Shown here one piece after another: positions 1 through 7,552 of a DNA stretch of 64,000 nt. Position numbers and translations under genes: made by a program. A model generated the notes under the pieces. That model made no database searches. It was given only the letters and a program-made list of their open reading frames with translations, and was not told the origin of the DNA. Source of the stretch: an uncultured Verrucomicrobia subdivision 3 bacterium (GTDB lineage: Bacteria; Verrucomicrobiota; Verrucomicrobiia; Limisphaerales; UBA11358); contig CAIPKV010000068.1 in NCBI GenBank assembly GCA_903865745.1, forward strand, positions 1 to 64,000, in the 5' to 3' direction. The number at the start of each line of letters is the position of its first letter. The first letter of the stretch is position 1.

Positions 1-48
1 CGCCCGCCTTCCACCGGAACCTTGAGTGGCAGCAAAACAACAAACTGA

Positions 49-1324
49 AACCACCGGAAACTGTCTCATCACAAGTGGTCTAATGAACGGGGTCCAAGCA
101 CTGCCGAACAGAATGACGCCATAGCTCAATTAAACTTGGGAATCTGCTACGACAAGGGACAAGGCGTGGCGGTGGATTTTGCGGAAGCGGCGAAATGGTA
201 TCGCAAAGCTGCCGAGCAGAATCTTGCCCAAGCGCAATCCAATCTGGGTGTCAGCTACGAAAAAGGTCAAGGCGTGATGCAGGATTCTGCGGAAGCTGTG
301 AAATGGTATCGCATGGCCGCCGAGCAAAACTATGCCCCGGCTCAATTCAATCTTGCCGTCAGCTACGACAATGGCCGAGGCGTAGCACAGGATGAAGTCG
401 AAGCGGCGAAGTGGTATGGCAAAGCCGCTGATCAGAATGACGCAGATGCTCAATACAATCTGGGCAACTGCTATTACGGTGGCCAAGGCGTTACAAAGGA
501 TTATGCGGAGGCGGCAAAATGGTTTCGCAAAGCTGCCGAGCAGAATTACGCTTCGGCTCAATACAATTTGGGCACTGCCTACGCCAATGGTCAGGGCGTG
601 GCGATGGATTTAGTGGTAGCTCATAAGTGGTGGCTGTTGGCTGCTGCGCAAGGCAATGAGAATGCAAAGAGAAACTTGCCCCATCTCGAAAATGACATGA
701 ACAGGGAGCAAATTGCGGAAGGCCAAAAGCTGGCGCGCGAGTTCAAACCGCGAAAGATACCAGAATCAGGTGCGTCAGTTTCCCATTGAGGTTTTATTGA
801 TTCGAGTCCAACGCCCCACCGGCACGGTGTTTCATCACAGACGATGGTTATTTGATTTCCAATGATCACGTCGTCAAGGACGCGGCCAAAGTGCGTTTGC
901 TCACGGGCGCAGGTTTGATTGACGCGACGGTGGTGAAGGTGGATGCGGCGAATGATCTGGCTTGGTTGAAAGCCGTTGGGCGGTTTGCACCGCTGCCTGT
1001 TGCCGCCAGCCGCACGGTGAAACTGGGCGGGACGGTGGCCACGGTGGGTTTCCCGGACATCGGGTTGCAGGGGTTTGCGCCCAAGGTGCTGGCGCACGGC
1101 CACCGTGTGCGGCGGCGGTGCTGGCGGCCATCGGGTCGCTGCCGGAGGTCTTTGCGGACGGCCACCAAGTGAATTACGCGGTGAAGAGCAGCCTGCTCTT
1201 GAGCTTCCTCGAATCGGTGCCGGAGGTGGATGCCAAACTGAAAGACGCGAACACCAAGGATGAACCTTTTGAGGACGTGGTCAAGTCGGCGCAGGACGCG
1301 GCGGTGCTGGTGCTGGTTTATTGA
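49..1324 (+). pseudogene. Decayed Sel1-repeat / trypsin-like peptidase fusion
   Basis: Positions 49-786 encode about six Sel1-type TPR-like repeats of 36 residues (pattern AAKWYRKAAEQN...AQYNLG...YGQGV). The frame is open from 49, but the first usable start is TTG at 136, so the 5' end looks lost. The stop at 787-789 is followed in the same frame by GFIDSSPT, a linker. A frameshift near 830 leads to ITDDGYLISNDHVVKDAAKV (HtrA-like region with the His of the triad) in another frame. A second shift near 1100 leads to VNYAVKSSLLLSFLESVPEV up to 1324. The segment that should hold the catalytic Ser (GNSGG) is missing. From family knowledge, Sel1 repeats fused to a trypsin-like domain occur in verrucomicrobia. 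I infer a dead gene with at least two frame lesions and an internal deletion. Confidence 0.8.
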
Positions 1325-1373
1325 TTGGTAGGTCGGGCAGGGCGGCACAACCAAACTTTCTTTAAAAAAGTTA

Positions 1374-1401
1374 TTGCACCTGAAAGTGCAGTTGCTATTA
1401 T
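1374..1401 (+). promoter_or_regulatory. Promoter of the rpsJ operon
   Basis: TTGCAC (1374-1379), a 16-nt spacer, then TATTAT (1396-1401) preceded by TG-N, which makes an extended -10 element. It lies about 68 nt before the rpsJ ATG, directly behind the upstream pseudogene, and is the only good sigma70-type match in the gap. Confidence 0.65.
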
Positions 1402-1468
1402 CCGCGTCCGCTTTTCGTTGAACGAGAAGCGGCAATAGTTAAACCAAAAACAGACAATCGCTCTTTAT

Positions 1469-1774
1469 ATGGCACAACGTATTCGCATCCGCCTCAAGGC
1501 CTATGACTATCGCGTCATAGATCAGTCGGCCAAAGAAATCGCCGACACCGTCAAACGCACCGGCGCCCGCGTGGCCGGCCCCATCCCCCTCCCGACCCGC
1601 GTGGAACGCTACACCGTGCAGCGCTCGCCGCACTCGGATAAAAAGTCGCAGGAAACTTTCGAACAACGCACCCACAAGCGGCTCATCGATATTCTCGAAC
1701 CGACCGCGAAGACCGTGGACGAATTGAAGAAGCTCAATTTGCCCGCCGGCGTGGACATCACCATCAAAATCTGA
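1469..1774 (+). CDS. rpsJ: Small ribosomal subunit protein uS10
   Basis: uS10 of 101 residues, the normal family length. It is part of the 30S head and, as NusE, binds NusB in antitermination. The N-terminus [20 protein letters not shown] and the segment [20 protein letters not shown] are diagnostic. It is the first gene of a four-gene ribosomal operon (rpsJ-rplC-rplD-rplW), the conserved beginning of the S10 operon. The ATG at 1469 fits the family N-terminus. rplC follows after 15 nt. Confidence 0.97.
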   Translation: MAQRIRIRLKAYDYRVIDQSAKEIADTVKRTGARVAGPIPLPTRVERYTVQRSPHSDKKSQETFEQRTHKRLIDILEPTAKTVDELKKLNLPAGVDITIKI

Positions 1775-1789
1775 TTTCAAGGAGACACC

Positions 1790-2500
1790 ATGCCACTAGG
1801 ACTTTTAGGTAAGAAATTGGGCCACACCCGCGTCTATACGGCGACGGGAACGCTGGTGCCCGTAACGGTTGTGCTCGCGGGTCCGAACCGCGTGCTGCAA
1901 GTCAAAACGCAGGCCGGCAAGGATGGTTATAATGCCGTCCAACTCGGTTTCGATGACCAGAAGGAACAGCGCCTGACGAAGGCGTTGCTCGGTCACATCA
2001 AGAAACAGAACGGCGTGGCGGTGAAACGCATCCGCGAGTTCCGTGATTTCTCCAAGGACGTGAAGCCCGGCGATATCGTCGGACCGACGTTGTTCGCGCC
2101 CGGCGACTTCATTGACGCCATCGGCACGACCAAGGGTCGCGGCTTTGAAGGTGTGGTGAAGCGTCACCGGTTCGCCGGTGGTGATTCGACGCACGGTGCG
2201 AAGGGCTGGCATCGCCGCTCCGGCGCGATCGGTCAGCGTTTGTTCCCCGGTACGGTCATGCGCGGCATGAAGATGCCCGGTCACATGGGCCAGGACACGC
2301 GCACGACGCAGAATCTCGAAGTGATTCAAGTGTTGGAAGCGGATAATTTGATTCTCATCAAAGGTTCCATTCCCGGTGCGGAAGGCGATTACGTCGTCAT
2401 CCGTGAATCCAAGAAACGTCCGAAGGGCTGGAAGGCCCCGGTGGCGACCGTCGGCAAGAAGAAAGCCGGCGCGGACAAAGCTGCAGCCGCCAAGAAATAA
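1790..2500 (+). CDS. rplC: Large ribosomal subunit protein uL3
   Basis: uL3, 236 residues, a primary 23S rRNA binder near the peptidyl transferase centre. The start MPLGLLGKKLGHTRVY and the loop GDSTHGAKGWHRRSGAIGQ, which carries the glutamine usually methylated in uL3, are clear. The C-terminus has an Ala/Lys-rich tail (KKKAGADKAAAAKK) beyond the usual end, of the low-complexity kind common in this phylum. AAGGAGA at 1779-1785 is a good ribosome binding site. rplD begins 6 nt after the stop. Confidence 0.97.
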   Translation: MPLGLLGKKLGHTRVYTATGTLVPVTVVLAGPNRVLQVKTQAGKDGYNAVQLGFDDQKEQRLTKALLGHIKKQNGVAVKRIREFRDFSKDVKPGDIVGPTLFAPGDFIDAIGTTKGRGFEGVVKRHRFAGGDSTHGAKGWHRRSGAIGQRLFPGTVMRGMKMPGHMGQDTRTTQNLEVIQVLEADNLILIKGSIPGAEGDYVVIRESKKRPKGWKAPVATVGKKKAGADKAAAAKK

Positions 2501-2506
2501 TTTGCC

Positions 2507-3136
2507 ATGAAGATTTCCATCAAAAACATTTCCGGCAAAGCGGCCGGCGAACTCGAAGTGAAGTTCGCAATGATTGAAAACGGTCGCGGCACCCAAGCCG
2601 TCCACGACACGGTGACCGCGTATCGCGCGGCGCAGCGCATGGGCACGGCCAAGGCCAAGAACGCCGGCGAAGTCGCCGGTACGAACAAGAAGCCGTGGAA
2701 GCAAAAAGGTACGGGCCGCGCCCGCGCCGGTTCCTTCCAATCGCCCATCTGGGTCGGCGGTGGTGTGACCTTCGGTCCGCGCCCTCGCGATTACACGAAG
2801 AAGATTTCCAAGAACACCAAGGCGCTGGCCTTGCGCAAGGCTTTGACCGAACGGCTCAAGGCGGGCGATGTGGTGGTGGTGGACGATCTGAAACTGGCCT
2901 CGGCCAAGACGAAGGATTTTGTCACTGTCATCAACGCGCTGGAACTGACGGGCACGACGCTCATCGTTGCCGGTGGCGAAGAGAACACCAACCTGACGCG
3001 CGCCTCCCGCAACATCTGCGGCGTGACGCTGACCACGGGCGATTCGCTGAACACGTACGATGTGTTGCGCCCGGACAAGCTGCTCTTCACCAAGAGCGCG
3101 TTTGAAACCGTCGAGGCCCGCCTCAACAAGGAATAA
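2507..3136 (+). CDS. rplD: Large ribosomal subunit protein uL4
   Basis: uL4, 209 residues, the usual length. It binds 23S rRNA domain I and lines the exit tunnel, and in many bacteria it represses its own operon. The long basic loop around residues 45-95 (GTAKAKNAGEVAGTNKKPWK and RARAGSFQSPIWVGGGVTFG) is the tunnel extension. The C-terminal part is the alpha/beta globular domain. It sits between rplC and rplW as in the canonical S10 operon, with rplW 3 nt downstream. Confidence 0.97.
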   Translation: MKISIKNISGKAAGELEVKFAMIENGRGTQAVHDTVTAYRAAQRMGTAKAKNAGEVAGTNKKPWKQKGTGRARAGSFQSPIWVGGGVTFGPRPRDYTKKISKNTKALALRKALTERLKAGDVVVVDDLKLASAKTKDFVTVINALELTGTTLIVAGGEENTNLTRASRNICGVTLTTGDSLNTYDVLRPDKLLFTKSAFETVEARLNKE

Positions 3137-3139
3137 ATC

Positions 3140-3421
3140 ATGAACGCTTTCGAAATTATCAAGACCGTCCGCCTGACGGAAAAAGGCACGCGCCAGGGCG
3201 AGAAATATAATCAATACACCGTCGTGGCTGATCCGCGCGCGAACAAGACCCAGATCCGGCAGGCCGTGCAGGAACTGTTCAAGGTCAAGGTGACCCGCGT
3301 GAACACGCTGAACGTTCGTGGCAAAGCCCGCCGCAAGCGCACCGCGCAAGCCGGCACCACGTCGAACTGGAAGAAGGCGATTGTCACGTTGAAAGACGGC
3401 GACAAGATTAGCCTGACCTGA
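3140..3421 (+). CDS. rplW: Large ribosomal subunit protein uL23
   Basis: uL23, 93 residues, at the tunnel exit, where it docks trigger factor and SRP. The motifs IIKTVRLTEKGTRQ, NKTQIRQAVQELFKVKVTRV and the basic loop RGKARRKRTAQAGTT identify it. It is the last gene of the operon here. A strong terminator follows at once, although in most bacteria rplB comes next without a break. Confidence 0.95.
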   Translation: MNAFEIIKTVRLTEKGTRQGEKYNQYTVVADPRANKTQIRQAVQELFKVKVTRVNTLNVRGKARRKRTAQAGTTSNWKKAIVTLKDGDKISLT

Positions 3422-3439
3422 AATTAATCGATTCTCACG

Positions 3440-3472
3440 AACGGCGCGGAATTTATTCCGCGCCGTTTTTTG
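3440..3472 (+). terminator. Rho-independent terminator of the rpsJ-rplW operon
   Basis: A perfect 12-bp stem, AACGGCGCGGAA (3440-3451) and TTCCGCGCCGTT (3456-3467), with a 4-nt loop and a T run. It starts 18 nt after rplW and truncates the S10 operon. Confidence 0.9.
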
Positions 3473-3507
3473 TTTTGGCTGGGTGTTCATTATGCTAGTT
3501 TTCAAGC

Positions 3508-3738
3508 ATGATACAGGCGGAAGAACTGGTTGGTGGCGAGTGGGCCGAATGGTATCGGCTCACACCGGTTCAACGCTGGCTGGAGAGCGAAAAGCTCTGG
3601 CAAACCTATCTCGCCCTTGGAGGCTCGCTTGATCCCGAACCCGATACGCAAAGTCCTTTCTTCGATGCGCGCAAACCGCGTCCGCGCCCTGCTTATGGGC
3701 GGACAGGCGTGCGTGTTTTACGGCGCGGCCGAGTTTAG
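3508..3738 (+). CDS. Small hypothetical protein paired with a nucleotidyltransferase
   Basis: 76 residues. The first two thirds (EWYRLTPVQRWLESEKLWQT, then YLALGGSLDPEPDTQSPFF) form an acidic, aromatic-rich block that looks conserved and functional. The last 20 residues are Arg/Pro-rich and overlap the next gene in another frame, so the real constraint probably ends near residue 55. No domain name can be given with confidence. The tight overlap with the downstream nucleotidyltransferase suggests translational coupling and a shared function. Confidence 0.65.
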   Translation: MIQAEELVGGEWAEWYRLTPVQRWLESEKLWQTYLALGGSLDPEPDTQSPFFDARKPRPRPAYGRTGVRVLRRGRV

Positions 3739-4372
3739 CCGCGATACGGACTTCGCCATCCTTGCCGGGGCGGACAACCTGGCGCGGCTGCGAAAAGCCC
3801 TGGCGGAACTGCGGGCCGAACCCATCGCCGTGCCGCCGTTTAAAATCAAATTTCTCCGTCAAGGTCATGCGGTTCATTTCCGCTGCCAGCATCCCGAAGC
3901 CTTACGGATGCGGGTGGATGTGATGTCCAAAATGCGCGGTGTGGATTCCTTTGCGATGCTTTGGAAGCGCCGGACCACCCTGCAAATTCCTGGCGGCGAA
4001 AGGTGTGACCTGCTCTCGCTGCCAGATCTGGTACAGGCCAAGAAAACCCAGCGCGACAAGGATTGGCCGATGATTCGCCGATTAGTCGAGGCGAGTTTTT
4101 TCGAGAATCGCCGGAATCCCAACCCGGCGCGAATCCGTTTCTGGCTGGCCGAACTGCGCACGCCGCAACTGCTCATCGAAATTGCGCGCAGGAATCCTTT
4201 GGCTGCAAAAAAACTTGCCAGCAAACGTCCGTTGCTCCGGCTGGCACTTGCTGGCGAATCAAAAAAACTGGAGCGGGCGCTGACTGTCGAGGAACAAAAG
4301 GAGCGCGAGGAAGACCGGCGTTACTGGTTGCCGCTTAAAAAAACCTTGGAGAAACTTCGGCATGGCGGCTGA
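3629..4372 (+). CDS. Nucleotidyltransferase-fold protein
   Basis: 247 residues from a TTG at 3629, which has GGAGG at 3619-3623 five bases before it. ATG 3665 is the alternative, and an upstream start at 3530 adds residues that only shadow the preceding gene. The motif LLMGGQACVFYG followed by SRDTDFAI is the glycine-rich loop and D-x-D metal-binding core of a minimal nucleotidyltransferase (Pol-beta superfamily). The C-terminal half is helical and basic. Such proteins act as toxins, AbiEii-like factors or of unknown role. The function here is not determined. It overlaps the upstream small gene by 110 nt and converges on the next gene with a 5-nt gap. Confidence 0.75.
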   Translation: MIPNPIRKVLSSMRANRVRALLMGGQACVFYGAAEFSRDTDFAILAGADNLARLRKALAELRAEPIAVPPFKIKFLRQGHAVHFRCQHPEALRMRVDVMSKMRGVDSFAMLWKRRTTLQIPGGERCDLLSLPDLVQAKKTQRDKDWPMIRRLVEASFFENRRNPNPARIRFWLAELRTPQLLIEIARRNPLAAKKLASKRPLLRLALAGESKKLERALTVEEQKEREEDRRYWLPLKKTLEKLRHGG

Positions 4373-4377
4373 TGTCG

Positions 4378-5292
4378 CTACTTCATGTCGGTGGTGAAAC
4401 TCGCGACGATGGGGCGATGGTCGGAGCCGATGCCCCAGTTGGGAATGGCCGGGATGTAGGTATCGGCGGCGAGCCAGTGCAGTTTCAGCGCGGGACTTAC
4501 CAAGATATAATCAATGCGGGAATAGGTATCGGTCTTGCCGTAAAAGTAAGTCCACGAGACATCGCGCGGCTCGAAATAGGGCGGTTCGCCGGGCGCAGTG
4601 TCGCCGTTGCGTTCGGCGGGGCGCGTGTCGGTGAGCTTGAACTTTCCACGCCCGATGACCATCTTCATCGTGTCGGAATCTTTGGTGTCATTGAAATCGC
4701 CGAGGACGATGAGATTGGCGGCCGGATTTCTAGTGAGGCGCGCATCAATGAGGCCGCGCAAAACTTTGGCTTCACTAAGACGCTCCTCGGCCTCATCGGC
4801 CTCCGGTGTGGTGAGGTGCGATTTCAAATGCGCGGCCAGTAGCGTGAAGTTAAAGTTGGTCGCGACTTGGATGTCCACTTCCACGAAGCCGCGCTTGACC
4901 TGAAAACGTTTGCCATCGAGCAGGAATAAATCGTTCGTATGTGGCCGACGCGCGACGATGGGAAACTTGCTCAACACGGCGACATGGATGCTAGTGTCGT
5001 AACTCTCGATATGCTCCCAGTAGGGGAAATCCTGTACGTTAGCCTTGAGCGAGGCGCGCATTTCCAGGAGCGCATTGGTGGTGCCCATTTCTTCAAGCGC
5101 GAGTATATCGGGATTTAGTATGCGGATGCTTTCGCGGATTTCGGCTTTGGCTTCGACGGACTTGACGCGTGAGCGGGTATCAGTTGGTTGATCTAAATAA
5201 TTTTCGACGTTATAAGTCGCGACACGGAAAGTACCGGGTAAAGCATTGCCTGCGGCCAACAAAAGAGCGAGCAGGGCGGGGCGAAAGGACAT
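4378..5292 (-). CDS. Secreted endonuclease/exonuclease/phosphatase family protein
   Basis: 304 residues with an N-terminal signal peptide (MSFRPALLALLLAAGNALPG). The EEP fold motifs are in order: RVATYNVENYLD (Asn), LALEEMGT (Glu metal ligand), LIVLGDFNDTKDSD (Asp/Asn) and IGSDHRPIVASF (catalytic Asp-His). The family includes DNase I-like nucleases, sphingomyelinases and other phosphodiesterases, and the substrate cannot be read from sequence. It is transcribed alone, away from folE2. Confidence 0.85.
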   Translation of the reverse strand: MSFRPALLALLLAAGNALPGTFRVATYNVENYLDQPTDTRSRVKSVEAKAEIRESIRILNPDILALEEMGTTNALLEMRASLKANVQDFPYWEHIESYDTSIHVAVLSKFPIVARRPHTNDLFLLDGKRFQVKRGFVEVDIQVATNFNFTLLAAHLKSHLTTPEADEAEERLSEAKVLRGLIDARLTRNPAANLIVLGDFNDTKDSDTMKMVIGRGKFKLTDTRPAERNGDTAPGEPPYFEPRDVSWTYFYGKTDTYSRIDYILVSPALKLHWLAADTYIPAIPNWGIGSDHRPIVASFTTDMK

Positions 5293-5411
5293 CTGGCAGG
5301 TTAGATGCGGCAGGTAGTTCCTGAAAGAACAACCGTGAAACTTTCTTGGAAAATAATTTGAACAAATCTACGCCGACCCGGTCTCATATCTGATTGGTTT
5401 GGGGTATGGTT

Positions 5412-5456
5412 AAAGCGCCTGACTTTTATTGGGTTTTTAGTCAGGCGCTTTTTTTT
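5412..5456 (+). terminator. Terminator hairpin in the folE2 leader (attenuator candidate)
   Basis: A perfect 13-bp stem, AAAGCGCCTGACT (5412-5424) and AGTCAGGCGCTTT (5439-5451), with a 14-nt loop and a run of eight T. Reading on the plus strand it ends 34 nt before the folE2 ATG. No plus-strand gene lies upstream, since the neighbour at 4378-5292 is divergent. It therefore terminates either a short RNA or a regulated folE2 leader. Confidence 0.8.
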
Positions 5457-5489
5457 GCCCAAATCATTTAAAGCTGCTACTTTCTCACC

Positions 5490-6341
5490 ATGTCTCGTAA
5501 AACCAAAAGCAATCAGTTGCCGTTAAAATTGGATGACAAGCAGAGCGAGCGCGACACGCGCGAGCTGCGAATTGACAAGGTTGGCGTGCGCGGGTTGCGG
5601 TTTCCCATTCAAGTGCGCGACCGTGTCCATCGCGTGCAAAATACCGTCGCCACGCTGGGGATGTTCGTGGACCTGCCGAAGGAATTCAAAGGCACGCACA
5701 TGAGCCGGTTTGTCGAGGTGCTGACGTCCCATGGCAATGTGATTCATGTTGAGAACATCAAGGAGATTTTGCAGGAGCTGCAGCGGAAGCTGAATTCCGC
5801 CACGTCGCATCTGGAAATCGAGTTCCCTTATTTCATGAGCAAGAAGTCGCCGGTGTCGCGGCGCGAGAGTTTGATGGACTACATCGCGCGCTTTGACGCG
5901 GCGGCTTGCGGCAAGGAAACGGATTTTGTGCTGACGGTGAAAGTTAACGTAACAACGCTGTGCCCCTGCTCAAAGGCGATTGCCAAATATGGCGCGCATA
6001 ACCAGCGCGGCGAGGTGACGGTGGCGTTGCGGTTTAAAAAGATTGTATGGATTGAGGAAGTCATTGAGATGATTGAGGCGTCGGCGAGTTCCGAACTTTA
6101 TGCCTTGCTCAAGCGTCAGGACGAAAAGGCGGTGACGGAGCGGGCGTATGAAAACCCCGTTTTTGTTGAAGATTTGGTGCGTAACGTGGCCCTGCGGCTC
6201 AACGCGCATCCGCTGGTAACGTGGTATAAGGTGGAGGCGGAAAACTACGAGAGCATCCACAATCACAACGCCTACGCGTGCATCGAACGCCGTCCGGAAA
6301 TCCGCATCCGGATGGCCAAACTGCCGCGCGGGACGGCGTGA
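5490..6341 (+). CDS. folE2: GTP cyclohydrolase IB (FolE2)
   Basis: 283 residues. It converts GTP to 7,8-dihydroneopterin triphosphate, the first step to folate and queuosine. Unlike FolE (type IA) it does not need zinc. The signature VTTLCPCSKAI with the catalytic Cys, followed by YGAHNQRGEV, is specific to the IB family. The C-terminal VEAENYESIHNHNAYA is also conserved. In several bacteria folE2 is derepressed by Zur under zinc starvation. Its place 1-3 kb from zinc-free ribosomal proteins, a ZIP transporter and a Fur-type regulator fits that role. A terminator hairpin sits just upstream. Confidence 0.93.
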   Translation: MSRKTKSNQLPLKLDDKQSERDTRELRIDKVGVRGLRFPIQVRDRVHRVQNTVATLGMFVDLPKEFKGTHMSRFVEVLTSHGNVIHVENIKEILQELQRKLNSATSHLEIEFPYFMSKKSPVSRRESLMDYIARFDAAACGKETDFVLTVKVNVTTLCPCSKAIAKYGAHNQRGEVTVALRFKKIVWIEEVIEMIEASASSELYALLKRQDEKAVTERAYENPVFVEDLVRNVALRLNAHPLVTWYKVEAENYESIHNHNAYACIERRPEIRIRMAKLPRGTA

Positions 6342-6451
6342 AGTTTGTCTGCCCAAAAAACGCGAAAATTTGTGTGGCATATTTGATTCCTTTTGATACA
6401 TTCCCGCGCTCTTGATGAATCGGTATTACCACCGGAAATCAGTTTAATTTT

Positions 6452-7048
6452 GTGACTGCAAAGAAAAAAATTTCGAATAAGCCCGCCCCGCGCGGCAAGG
6501 CCAAGAACGTCGCGACGTCGGCGGCCATATTAGGTCGTCCGGTGTCCAAGGCTAGTGCTGGTCCAGACCTCAAGAAGGTTAAGCCGGAATGGCAGAAGTT
6601 CTGCCTGCACTTGCTGGAACTGCGCGAGCAGTTGACCAAGCAGATGAATGGCCTCGCTGCCGAATCGGCGCAGGAGATGGCTGGTTATAGTCTGCATATG
6701 GCAGATTCCGGCACGGATAATTTTGACCGCGATTTCGCGTTGAGCCTGCTCTCCTCCGATCAGGACGCCGTTTATGAAATCGAGGAAGCCCTGAAGCGTA
6801 TCGAACGTAAGACTTACGGTGTGTGCGAACTGACGGGCAAAAGCATTCCCAAGGCGCGGCTCGAGGCGATTCCATGGACGCGCTTCACGGTGGACGCGCA
6901 GGCGCAGCTTGAACGTGAAGGCGCCCTGAAGTCCCGCCGGCTTGGCACCCTTGGAACGATTGACGCTGTCGGCACCACTACGGATGTGGACGGCGAAGAA
7001 GAAGAAAATACCGACGAAGCGGTAAAAGTTAACAAAGAAAAAGAATAA
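6452..7048 (+). CDS. DksA/TraR-like protein with degenerate zinc finger
   Basis: 198 residues from GTG 6452. A basic, Ala/Lys-rich N-terminus is followed by a DksA-type helical region ([35 protein letters not shown]) and the finger region [20 protein letters not shown]. In canonical DksA four cysteines bind zinc. Here only Cys125 remains, with Thr at the second position (128) and TVDA where the second pair should be. DksA binds the RNA polymerase secondary channel and works with ppGpp, and zinc-free paralogues (DksA2) act when zinc is scarce. This degenerate form may be a lineage trait rather than a starvation paralogue. rpmG follows after 4 nt. Confidence 0.85.
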   Translation: MTAKKKISNKPAPRGKAKNVATSAAILGRPVSKASAGPDLKKVKPEWQKFCLHLLELREQLTKQMNGLAAESAQEMAGYSLHMADSGTDNFDRDFALSLLSSDQDAVYEIEEALKRIERKTYGVCELTGKSIPKARLEAIPWTRFTVDAQAQLEREGALKSRRLGTLGTIDAVGTTTDVDGEEEENTDEAVKVNKEKE

Positions 7049-7052
7049 TTTT

Positions 7053-7220
7053 ATGGCCCGCGAAACCATCACCATCGAATGCACGGAAGCACGCAAGGAA
7101 GGCAAGTCGCCTTCACGCTACACCACCAGCCGCAATAAGAAATTGCAGACGGAAAAGCTGGAGGTTAAGAAATACAACCCCGCGCTCCGCCGCCACACCC
7201 TGCACAAGGAGATTAAGTAA
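7053..7220 (+). CDS. rpmG: Large ribosomal subunit protein bL33, cysteine-poor form
   Basis: 55 residues, the usual bL33 length. [20 protein letters not shown] and [10 protein letters not shown] are clear bL33 signatures. Zinc-binding (C+) bL33 has CTEC and CPFC pairs. Here they read CTEA and NPAL, so only one cysteine is left and zinc cannot be held: a C-minus form. The insertion KEGKSPSRY is typical of C-minus versions. It lies in an apparent operon with the DksA-like gene and rpsR (3 nt downstream). Confidence 0.95.
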   Translation: MARETITIECTEARKEGKSPSRYTTSRNKKLQTEKLEVKKYNPALRRHTLHKEIK

Positions 7221-7223
7221 TTT

Positions 7224-7481
7224 ATGCCCCGCAAGACAAATACCGATAAGAAGACCGACAAGCGCGGTAAGAGCACCCGGGAACAGCGCACGCCGCGCCC
7301 GAAGCCGAAGTGCGATTTCACGATTGACGCGCTTGACTACAAGAACGTCAACCTGCTCCGCACGTTTGTAACCGATCAAGGCCGTATCTTGCCACGCAAA
7401 TATACGGGCCTGCCCGCGCCTTACCAGCGCCGCATGACGGCCGCCATCAAGCGCGCACGTCAGATGCTGCTGATGAAGTAA
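7224..7481 (+). CDS. rpsR: Small ribosomal subunit protein bS18
   Basis: 85 residues. The core [30 protein letters not shown] and [18 protein letters not shown] is characteristic of bS18, which pairs with bS6 on the 30S platform. The N-terminus is a Lys/Arg/Thr-rich extension. A single Cys before DFTIDALDY means the protein lacks a zinc-binding cysteine set. It is the last gene of the dksA-like/rpmG/rpsR unit, closed by a strong terminator. Confidence 0.95.
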   Translation: MPRKTNTDKKTDKRGKSTREQRTPRPKPKCDFTIDALDYKNVNLLRTFVTDQGRILPRKYTGLPAPYQRRMTAAIKRARQMLLMK

Positions 7482-7488
7482 CTCTCCC

Positions 7489-7525
7489 GCCGCGCGACTG
7501 GCCTTGCCGTCGCGCGGCATTTTTG
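7489..7525 (+). terminator. Terminator after rpsR
   Basis: Stem GCCGCGCGAC (7489-7498) and GTCGCGCGGC (7509-7518), 10 perfect base pairs, then ATTTTTG. It separates rpsR from the metal transporter. Confidence 0.85.
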
Positions 7526-7535
7526 TAGACTTAAG

Positions 7536-7552
7536 TTGCAAACGATTTGCAA
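7536..7552. promoter_or_regulatory. Palindromic Fur-family operator candidate
   Basis: TTGCAAACGATTTGCAA is a perfect 7-3-7 palindrome, also readable as TTGCAA-N5-TTGCAA. That spacing matches the published Nur (nickel-responsive Fur family) box consensus. It covers the translation start of the ZIP transporter, whose partner gene is a Fur-family regulator, so autoregulation is likely. The cognate metal (Zn or Ni) is inference. Confidence 0.6.

Noticed and set aside
1805-3505. Long minus-strand frame of 566 codons opposite rplC-rplW
   Set aside because: Shadow of the ribosomal genes; no family resemblance, and the plus-strand genes are certain.
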